Of a DNA stretch of 6,056 bases, positions 1 through 5,324 are shown one piece after another. A program made the position numbers and the translations under genes. Below the pieces are notes generated by a model. It was given only the letters and a program-made list of their open reading frames with translations, was not told the DNA's origin and ran no database searches. The stretch comes from Bacteroidota bacterium. GTDB taxonomy: Bacteria > Bacteroidota > Bacteroidia > Cytophagales > Cyclobacteriaceae. The stretch's first letter is position 1, and the number at the start of each line of letters is the position of its first letter. The stretch is taken from assembly GCA_027297025.1 (NCBI GenBank), contig JAPUIM010000035.1, positions 1 to 6,056 on the forward strand. The letters run 5' to 3'.

Positions 1-139
1 CCAAAGAGGGTTTAAAAAAGTTGGGGAAAAATTAATGGCGCAGAGAATCCCAATTATAAAGGCCAATGTAAATCTAACAAAAGGGTATGGTGTCCATTTA
101 AACATAAACTCAATTTCTCGTTTAATTGAACAGTATTAA
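1..139 (+). CDS. C-terminal end of an unidentified protein (partial, cut by window edge)
   Basis: A plus-strand frame is open from base 2 to a TAA stop at 137-139, giving 45 sense codons. The other two plus frames meet stops within the first 40 bases. The peptide is mixed in composition and protein-like: a basic stretch with RGFKKVGEKL near its start, then QRIPIIKANVNL, then KGYGVHLN, ending RLIEQY. It contains one internal Met (codon 12), but nothing suggests a start there. I do not recognise the family. The convergent arrangement with the GNAT gene and the 124 bp AT-rich gap between them fit a real gene end. A 45-codon opening in AT-rich DNA could also arise by chance, so the call is tentative. 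Only the sequence left of the window can settle it. Confidence 0.5.
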   Translation, partial: QRGFKKVGEKLMAQRIPIIKANVNLTKGYGVHLNINSISRLIEQY

Positions 140-263
140 AGGGTATATTATACTTTAAAATAACAACATAATAAACATTTAAATAGATTTTACAACACCA
201 GATATGGTAATAAAGACAAAATATATTTTTAATAGGAAATAAAAAATATTAAAAAAGTAACAA
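140..263. other. AT-rich convergent intergenic gap with a weak A/T hairpin
   Basis: This 124 bp gap lies between two convergent gene ends. It has no open frame of note. At 221-250, an ATATTTTT arm (223-230) faces an AAAAATAT arm (242-249), giving a stem of about 8 pairs made only of A and T, with T-runs on both strands nearby. It could act as a weak bidirectional transcription end, but an all-A/T stem is a poor intrinsic terminator. A second stem at 140-156 has G-U pairs and is weaker still. Confidence 0.25.
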
Positions 264-701
264 CTATAATTTATAAACCATTTTTAAATGATCTATGCCA
301 CATTCTTGGAATAATGTACCGGTTTTTTGAAACCCCAACTTCTCATACAAAGATAATACACCCAACTGGGCATGTAGATAGATTAGTTTATCCTGTATTA
401 GAGGGCTTTTATTAATATCTGCCATCACGGTTTTAAGTAACTGGTAACCGACCCCCTTACCTCTGGCAGAGTTTAAAACCGCAAACCTCTCAAGTTTTAT
501 CCCATTTGGTGTAACTCTCCAACGCGCTGTTCCGCAAGGACAATGGTGTTGGTCTATAGCTAAAAAATGGTGGGCTATTTTATCATATGAATCGAATTCC
601 TCAGGGTAGGGAACGTTTTGTTCTTTTACAAATACCTCTTGTCTGATTTTAAAGGCTTTTTGAAGATCTTCCGGTTGAGAGATTTTGATTACTGAGGCCA
701 C
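264..701 (-). CDS. GNAT family N-acetyltransferase, ElaA-like
   Basis: Predicted acetyl-CoA-dependent N-acetyltransferase of 145 residues, cytosolic, substrate unknown. What is seen: an N-terminal segment of the form IRQEVFVKEQ (residues 19-28) followed by a D-x-Y-D and HHFLA stretch; the acetyl-CoA pyrophosphate loop RGKGVG at 80-85 after strand LERFAVL; then a C-terminal YEKLGF with a GIDHLKM ending. The AQ...YEKLGF...G..F.E.GI.H..M pattern is that of the ElaA/COG2153 branch, which is the basis for the subfamily call. The start is GTG at 701-699: the frame has a TAA at 722-720 and no ATG, GTG or TTG between, and the next Met is near residue 93, inside the fold. The start lies 2 bp after the phoH stop (TAA, CA, GTG) without a strong Shine-Dalgarno site, so translation is probably coupled to phoH. 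The stop is TAG. Confidence 0.88.
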   Translation of the reverse strand: MASVIKISQPEDLQKAFKIRQEVFVKEQNVPYPEEFDSYDKIAHHFLAIDQHHCPCGTARWRVTPNGIKLERFAVLNSARGKGVGYQLLKTVMADINKSPLIQDKLIYLHAQLGVLSLYEKLGFQKTGTLFQECGIDHLKMVYKL

Positions 702-703
702 TG

Positions 704-1654
704 TTATGCTTTGGACTCTTTAGCTTTGTCATAGGCTTCAATTATCTTTTTCACGATTTTATGGCGAACCACATCCTGGGGTCCTAGTTCTAGGTATCCA
801 ATTTCTTTAATATTTTTTAGTATATCCAACGAATGCATCAGACCGGATTTCTGATGATCGGGAAGATCAACTTGTGAAATGTCACCAGTAACAATCATCT
901 TTGAGTTGGGACCCATGCGAGTAAGAAACATTTTGATTTGCATTGCCGTGGTATTCTGGGCTTCATCCAATAAAATGAAAGCATGATGCAAGGTTCTACC
1001 CCGCATGTAAGCCAGGGGAGCTATTTCTATGATCCTATTTTCTTGATAATATCTCAATTTTTCCGGGGGGAGCATGTCATCCAGAGCATCGTATATAGGC
1101 CTTAGATAAGGATCGATCTTTTCCTGCATATCTCCTGGTAAAAAACCCAGGCTTTCGCCTGCCTCTACTGCTGGTTTGGTAATTATGATCTTTTTGACCT
1201 CTTTGTTCTTAAGTGCCCTAATTGCTAATGCCACTGAAATATAAGTTTTACCGGTTCCCGCTGGCCCAATAACAAATAACATATCATTATTCATGGCGGC
1301 GGAAACCATTTTCTTTTGATTGGTAGTTTTGGGTTTTATTTTAATACCCTTATTACCATACAATAGGATATCATCAAAGGAGGGTTCGAAGAGAACTTCC
1401 TCTTCCTTTTGGATATAGTTTTGTACATTTTGATGGGTTATCTTGCCGTATTTATGGTAGTGTTGAAGCAGTGATACCAAGATTTCATTGATTTTAAGGA
1501 TTTCCGGAGTACTGCCTTTGATTTTTATTTCATTACCCCGTGAGATTATCTTGCTTTTAGGAAAAGCAGTGGCCAACTCCTGAATGTTGGCATTTTCAAT
1601 CCCCAAAAAATCGATCAGGGAGACATTTTCTAATGTAATTACTTTTTCTACCAA
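704..1654 (-). CDS. phoH: PhoH family protein (KH-like domain plus P-loop ATPase)
   Basis: Cytosolic ATP-binding protein of 316 residues, the usual length for the PhoH/YbeZ type. Residues 1 to about 75 resemble the N-terminal KH-like RNA-binding region of the family. The ATPase core shows Walker A GPAGTGKT at 130-137, TKPAVEAGESLGFLPGD at 159-175, Walker B ILLDEAQN at 227-234, and VTGDISQVDLP at 255-265. Family knowledge: PhoH/YbeZ proteins are linked to RNA metabolism and often sit beside ybeY; here no ybeY is visible and the downstream partner is a GNAT. No PIN domain is present, so this is not the PhoH2 toxin type. The start is TTG at 1654-1652. An in-frame TAA (1669-1667) lies five codons upstream, no ATG lies between, and AAAAAGGA sits 6 nt before the TTG. 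The next Met is about residue 116, just before the Walker A motif, so the TTG is effectively forced. Biological role in this phylum is inferred only. Confidence 0.95.
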   Translation of the reverse strand: MVEKVITLENVSLIDFLGIENANIQELATAFPKSKIISRGNEIKIKGSTPEILKINEILVSLLQHYHKYGKITHQNVQNYIQKEEEVLFEPSFDDILLYGNKGIKIKPKTTNQKKMVSAAMNNDMLFVIGPAGTGKTYISVALAIRALKNKEVKKIIITKPAVEAGESLGFLPGDMQEKIDPYLRPIYDALDDMLPPEKLRYYQENRIIEIAPLAYMRGRTLHHAFILLDEAQNTTAMQIKMFLTRMGPNSKMIVTGDISQVDLPDHQKSGLMHSLDILKNIKEIGYLELGPQDVVRHKIVKKIIEAYDKAKESKA

Positions 1655-1660
1655 ATAACT

Positions 1661-1668
1661 TCCTTTTT
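1661..1668 (-). promoter_or_regulatory. Ribosome binding site that fixes the TTG start of phoH
   Basis: The minus-strand sequence AAAAAGGA lies 6 nt upstream of the TTG at 1654-1652. It follows directly on an in-frame TAA, so with that stop it leaves the TTG as the only reasonable start. Confidence 0.7.
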
Positions 1669-1674
1669 ATTAAA

Positions 1675-1688
1675 ACCTTCCATAAGGT
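1675..1688 (-). promoter_or_regulatory. Short hairpin in the phoH leader
   Basis: On the minus strand ACCTT-ATGG-AAGGT forms a perfect 5 bp stem with a 4 nt loop, 7 nt upstream of the phoH ribosome binding site. It is short enough to be chance. Its position in the presumed leader could affect message stability or ribosome access; that role is inference. Confidence 0.25.
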
Positions 1689-1714
1689 ATTTAAAAATGA
1701 TTAATTTTACTCAA

Positions 1715-1722
1715 CAAAAATA
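1715..1722 (-). promoter_or_regulatory. Candidate Bacteroidota -7 promoter box for phoH-GNAT
   Basis: The minus strand reads TATTTTTG, a full match to the TAnnTTTG box of the primary sigma factor in Bacteroidota. It lies about 60 bp upstream of the phoH start codon, which would give a leader of roughly 55 nt. No TTTG or TTG is seen at the usual -33 distance, so only half of the promoter is supported. On the opposite strand, TAATTTTA at 1702-1709 is a one-mismatch -7 box that could serve the SAM hydrolase gene; this is weaker. Confidence 0.35.
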
Positions 1723-1742
1723 CACAATTATTCTTCGCCTGT

Positions 1743-2519
1743 ATGGCCCTGATAACCTTTACTTCGGATTTTGGGTATAGTGATCATTATGTGTCAGCTG
1801 TTAAGGCGAAAATCCTCAGTCAAAATCCTGACTTAAGAATAATAAATATCAGCCATGATATTGATCGATTCAATTTAGCTCATGGTTCGCATGTAATAAG
1901 TCAAGTCTTCCGAGATTTTCCACCAGGCACAGTTCATCTTGTAGCAATAAATTCTCATAACAATTTATCAGAAGCCCATATTGCGTTGAAGTTAGAGGAT
2001 CATTTTTTTGTTGGAAGTAACAATGGAATATTCGGGCTCATTAGTGAAAAAGATCCTAGTGAAATAGTGAAGTTGGAGGGAGTAAACCATAAATTTTCAT
2101 CCTTTCCTGCCAAGGATATTTTTGCCGGGGCAGTGGCCCATCTTGCCTCTGGAAAAAAATTAAAAAATTTGGGCAAACCATATACCAATTTCCAAAAGAT
2201 GATCGGGAGGAAAGTCAAAGCTACCAAGAGTCAAATATCCGGTAACGTAATAAGGGTGGATCACTATGGAAATTTGATCACCAATATCGAAAAAGAAGTA
2301 TTTGATCTTTTAAGCAAGGGTAATAAATACTCCATCATTTTTGGTCGTGAGCAAGCCCAAGAGATAAATGTAGGGTATGGGAAAATAGAAGATGGTGATT
2401 GCTTTATAATTTTCAACAGTGGGGGATTATTGGAAATTGGAATCAATAAAGGTAATGCCGCCGAGTTGTTGGGATTGGAGTATGATAGTCCGGTCAATAT
2501 TACCTTCCTTCTTGAATAA
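1743..2519 (+). CDS. SAM hydrolase / SAM hydroxide adenosyltransferase family protein (DUF62), divergent
   Basis: Member of the family that includes SAM hydroxide adenosyltransferases (SAM + water to adenosine + methionine), fluorinase and chlorinase; 258 residues is the family's normal length. Two domains are seen. The N-terminal domain starts ITFTSDFGYSDHYVSAVKA with D9 and D14, then NISHDIDRFN at 35-44, and PPGTVHLVAIN at 60-70. The C-terminal domain has VDHYGNLITNI at 172-182 and NSGGLLEIGINKGNAAELLG at 225-244. Several usual signatures are altered: the common VVDPGVG is AINSHNN (68-74), PDNG is SNNG (92-95), and FHGRD is FPAKD (121-125). The fold call is firm but hydrolase activity is not assured. 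The ATG at 1743 has no clear Shine-Dalgarno site, common in this phylum, and the protein starts at the expected residue. It is divergent from phoH and convergent with gpsA, so it is probably monocistronic. Confidence 0.87.
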   Translation: MALITFTSDFGYSDHYVSAVKAKILSQNPDLRIINISHDIDRFNLAHGSHVISQVFRDFPPGTVHLVAINSHNNLSEAHIALKLEDHFFVGSNNGIFGLISEKDPSEIVKLEGVNHKFSSFPAKDIFAGAVAHLASGKKLKNLGKPYTNFQKMIGRKVKATKSQISGNVIRVDHYGNLITNIEKEVFDLLSKGNKYSIIFGREQAQEINVGYGKIEDGDCFIIFNSGGLLEIGINKGNAAELLGLEYDSPVNITFLLE

Positions 2520-2535
2520 GGTAAGCGGAATTTTT
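2500..2535 (+). terminator. Candidate terminator after the SAM hydrolase gene
   Basis: TTACCTT (2500-2506) and AAGGTAA (2518-2524) form a perfect 7 bp stem with an 11 nt loop that includes the end of the coding sequence. A TTTTT run follows at 2531-2535, separated from the stem by GCGGAA. The gap between stem and T-run weakens the call. The T-run overlaps the gpsA stop codon, and the whole convergent junction is only 14 bp. Confidence 0.35.
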
Positions 2536-3583
2536 AAAGAAAGTCTATATCCACATTAAAAGGGTATTTCATCAAGTATTGTAGTGCATCATCTGCTGAT
2601 AGGTTTTCAAATAGTACTTTGTAGGTCATCTCTGTGATGGGGGCTCTTATTTTATAATACTTGACTAGCTTTTTGGTTATTTTTATGGTTTTAACTCCTT
2701 CCGCTACTTCCTCCATTGATGAAATAATGTCATCCAGGTTTTCTCCTTTGGCCATTCGGTAGCCTACTGTATAGTTCCTACTCAAGGTACTGGTGCAAGT
2801 GGCTACTAAATCACCAATTCCTGCCAAACCTAAGAATGCCTTGGTATTTCCTCCCAGAGCCACTCCCAAATGTATCATTTCTACCATTCCCCGGCTAATC
2901 AACAATGCCCGTGCATTCTCTCCTAGTCCCAAACCGCTCAAGGCGCCTGAGGCGATTGCTATAATATTTTTGAGCACCCCACATAACTCGATCCCGATCA
3001 AGTCTTGATTGCCATATACCTGGAACATGTCATTCCTTAAAAGTTTTTGGCCCAACTGGATCACTTCTTCAAATCTGCTGGCCACTACCGTGGCTGCTGG
3101 TTGATTGTCGGCAATTTCCTTAGCCAGATTGGGGCCGGCTAAACAACCTACTCTCAACACATCTGTTTCCTCTTGTATAACCTCACTCATAGTCAACACT
3201 TGTTCTCGGGTAAGTTGGGTGTAATCATCAAGACTTTTGCCTGGAGACAACTTTATATCCAGTCCTTTGGTTCCATGGATAAGTATGTGATAAGGGTGAA
3301 GAAACGGGGCTAGTTTTTTAATAGATTCTCTAAAGGCAGAGGAAGGGACCACGGGAAATAATATCTCGCACTGGTCAGCCATCATTTGCAAATCTCCGGT
3401 AGGGGTAACACCTGGTTTCAATTTTTGTCCATGGCTAAAACCGGAAGTTATCATTTGTTCTACCACCTGCGGCTTACGAGCGTACAAATAAACCTGGGCA
3501 TTGGCAGATAAGATATTGGCCACTACCGTGCCAAAACCTCCGGCACCAACCACACCAACAGGTTTATCGAATGAAATTTTCAA
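2534..3583 (-). CDS. gpsA: Glycerol-3-phosphate dehydrogenase [NAD(P)+]
   Basis: Cytosolic enzyme that reduces dihydroxyacetone phosphate to sn-glycerol-3-phosphate, the backbone for phospholipids. Length is 349 residues, slightly above the usual 330-340. Seen in order: nucleotide-binding loop GVVGAGGFGT at 10-19, VVPSSAFR at 78-85, GTKGL at 104-108, AGPNLAKEI at 149-157, GVLKNIIAIASG at 202-213 with the expected catalytic lysine K205, GIGDLVATCTSTLSRN at 255-270, and EGVKT at 295-299. All core motifs are intact. The start is TTG at 3583-3581: the frame has TAA at 3598-3596 and only CTG (3595) and this TTG before the dinucleotide-binding loop, and the next Met is residue 44. No Shine-Dalgarno site is visible. 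The first 20 bp lie inside the 3' end of the upstream PlsB-like gene, so coupled translation is likely. Confidence 0.96.
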   Translation of the reverse strand: MKISFDKPVGVVGAGGFGTVVANILSANAQVYLYARKPQVVEQMITSGFSHGQKLKPGVTPTGDLQMMADQCEILFPVVPSSAFRESIKKLAPFLHPYHILIHGTKGLDIKLSPGKSLDDYTQLTREQVLTMSEVIQEETDVLRVGCLAGPNLAKEIADNQPAATVVASRFEEVIQLGQKLLRNDMFQVYGNQDLIGIELCGVLKNIIAIASGALSGLGLGENARALLISRGMVEMIHLGVALGGNTKAFLGLAGIGDLVATCTSTLSRNYTVGYRMAKGENLDDIISSMEEVAEGVKTIKITKKLVKYYKIRAPITEMTYKVLFENLSADDALQYLMKYPFNVDIDFL

Positions 3584-5252
3584 AAGAGTAACCAGTTAAT
3601 CGGTTGTGATAATAATATAAAAGGGAAAGGTCTTCTGAGGTTATATTACCTGCTTTATTCCTCAATAAGGGGCGCTTTGCATGGTACATACCCACGTTTT
3701 CCATACCATGTTTGATTATTTTTTCAATGTCTCCTTCCAAATGGGGAGCATAGTCGATCTCACCTTTCTTATGTAGATCGAATATGTTGCTGCGAAGCAA
3801 ATCACAGGAATATTTGAATTGGTCATAGGGTATGATATGTTCTTCTTCCGGTAATCTCAGGAGATTGTATAAATCCAATTTTTCGAATTTATGCCGTAGC
3901 ATTTCAAAAGCCACATAGGCTACCAGGTGACTGGAAAATACCTTATTTATTCGGTGGAACTCTGTGACAATTATATTGGAAAGACGCCTGGTATATTCAT
4001 TTTCCCGTTGTTTATCGGAATTTATTTTACCGTTGGATAAAAAATATTCTCTGATATCAATTTCATGTCCTATTTTATTTAAGCTGACACCATTGTCGTC
4101 TACATAATTGCCAAACAAATCCAACCCTTTACCAATAGAGAGTGAAACCTTGGAGCCCTTAAAGAAGAATTTAATGATGAACTTTAGGATCTTGTAGGAG
4201 GTTGAAAATTCATCACTTTCCGTATAAAATCGACCCTGACCAGTTCTTCTTAAAAAATCCGTGATCAATATAGGTGCCTCCAAAACAAAATGGTAATTAA
4301 TTACTACTGGTACTACAAATATCTTTCCGGATCCGTTATGGGAGTTATTTTCAAGGTTGATTCGCTGCGCCTCAAACGCCGTACCTAACAATCCCAACTT
4401 CAATCTCTCCTCCAGTGCACCGGATCGGGACCGGGTACCACCCGGGAAAAATAAACTATGGCATCCGTAACGAAGGGCCAGACTTGAGTATACTTTTAAG
4501 GTTTCCAGGTAAAGCAGGTTCTTTTTGCGCCGGTCCACCTTATAAGCGCCCAGACTGTTCATGAAATAGGCAAAAATTCTTATGTTAAATAGGTTCAATC
4601 CCGCACCATATATAAAAGGGGGAAGTCCCAAATACTGTATGATCCATCCTATCAAAACAGAATCAAGATTACTGAAATGGGTTGGGACCATCAATACAGT
4701 ACCGATCTGGGCAAGTTTCCTTATTTGCTCAACTTCCCCGCTGACCTCAACTTTATCGGCTAATGCCAATCGGTCGGACCAAAAAGAACCACCAGCCGCA
4801 TTGAGAAGTCGTGCAAAACCGAACGTGACCACTGCCCGCGCCAGGCGATAAGAGGTTGGCTTAAAATTTCCCGCAATCTCGTTGGCATACCGAGTGATGA
4901 TTTCTTTTATGGTATTTTCTAACAATTGTTCGGCATCATCATGCTGTTCAGCTACAATTAGCTGTTGTTTTACATGTTCCCAGAAAGAATGTTCATCCTC
5001 GGGATCTACTCTCCAGGGATTTTGTTTGATCCGCATCTTTTCTCGGTAGAGGGTGGTTTCGATCTCCTCAATTATCTTTTGTTTGGAAGTGGCAATTGAC
5101 TTAACATTTTGTACGCTTTCTTTAATTACCTCTAGAATAAACTCTTTTCTGAATTTACTCAGCCGAACCACTGGCCATTCCCGGGGGCCCGGCAGGATGG
5201 GAGGGTAAATCCTTTTGGGCTTGAGAAGCTTCATTATTCGTTCTTTTAACAT
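3564..5252 (-). CDS. PlsB-like glycerol-3-phosphate acyltransferase
   Basis: Predicted membrane-associated acyltransferase of 562 residues that would transfer a fatty acyl group to sn-glycerol-3-phosphate. Acyltransferase motifs seen: I, VPTHFSNLD with the H-x4-D pair H192/D197; II, GAYKVDRR at 235-242; III, FFPGGTRSRSG at 268-278; IV, VVPVVINYH at 313-321. The long N-terminal region and the C-terminal LLYYYHNRLTGY (544-555), reminiscent of the YYRN end of E. coli PlsB, favour the long PlsB group over the shorter PlsC enzymes. No clear transmembrane helix is seen, and the motif III glutamate is glycine here. Adjacency to gpsA supports glycerol-3-phosphate as acceptor, although many Bacteroidota also use PlsX/PlsY, so another acceptor is possible. 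ATG at 5252 has AAAGGA 10 nt upstream; a second ATG at codon 7 (5234-5232) is an alternative start. Stop is TAA. Confidence 0.87.
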   Translation of the reverse strand: MLKERIMKLLKPKRIYPPILPGPREWPVVRLSKFRKEFILEVIKESVQNVKSIATSKQKIIEEIETTLYREKMRIKQNPWRVDPEDEHSFWEHVKQQLIVAEQHDDAEQLLENTIKEIITRYANEIAGNFKPTSYRLARAVVTFGFARLLNAAGGSFWSDRLALADKVEVSGEVEQIRKLAQIGTVLMVPTHFSNLDSVLIGWIIQYLGLPPFIYGAGLNLFNIRIFAYFMNSLGAYKVDRRKKNLLYLETLKVYSSLALRYGCHSLFFPGGTRSRSGALEERLKLGLLGTAFEAQRINLENNSHNGSGKIFVVPVVINYHFVLEAPILITDFLRRTGQGRFYTESDEFSTSYKILKFIIKFFFKGSKVSLSIGKGLDLFGNYVDDNGVSLNKIGHEIDIREYFLSNGKINSDKQRENEYTRRLSNIIVTEFHRINKVFSSHLVAYVAFEMLRHKFEKLDLYNLLRLPEEEHIIPYDQFKYSCDLLRSNIFDLHKKGEIDYAPHLEGDIEKIIKHGMENVGMYHAKRPLLRNKAGNITSEDLSLLYYYHNRLTGYSFENFIR

Positions 5253-5262
5253 ATTGATGTGG

Positions 5263-5268
5263 TCCTTT
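5263..5268 (-). promoter_or_regulatory. Ribosome binding site of the PlsB-like gene
   Basis: AAAGGA on the minus strand lies 10 nt before the ATG at 5252-5250. It supports that start over the ATG at codon 7, though the spacing is long. If transcription begins just after the -7 box at 5272-5279, this site would be at the extreme 5' end of the message. Confidence 0.4.
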
Positions 5269-5271
5269 GAT

Positions 5272-5279
5272 CAAATATA
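5272..5279 (-). promoter_or_regulatory. Candidate Bacteroidota -7 promoter box for the PlsB-like gene and gpsA
   Basis: The minus strand reads TATATTTG, a full TAnnTTTG match, in the 72 bp gap between the DUF952 gene and the PlsB-like gene. A TTG lies 15 nt upstream of it, closer than the roughly 19 nt usual for the -33 element. If used, the leader would be only about 15 nt, and the lipid pair could be transcribed independently of the DUF952 gene. Confidence 0.4.
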
Positions 5280-5324
5280 GACATTATCGATTTACAACTT
5301 GGATGTTTTATTGAATCACTAGGA

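Noticed and set aside
303..548. Histidine- and cysteine-containing stretch in the GNAT (HHCPC) as a possible metal site
   Set aside because: It lies in a loop between strands of the acetyltransferase fold, with only two cysteines and no second matching pair; the GNAT motifs explain the protein.
2000..2497. Two minus-strand open frames (about 75 and 77 codons) opposite the SAM hydrolase gene
   Set aside because: They lie wholly inside a well-supported coding gene, have no recognisable domains and no ribosome binding site of note; they are antisense shadows.
2793..3008. Plus-strand open frame of 71 codons inside gpsA
   Set aside because: It is antisense to the conserved core of gpsA (catalytic lysine and GDL motif region) and its proline- and serine-rich product looks like a shadow translation.
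4582..4851. Plus-strand open frame of 89 codons inside the PlsB-like gene
   Set aside because: It is antisense to the region with motif I and the preceding helix; no family resemblance.
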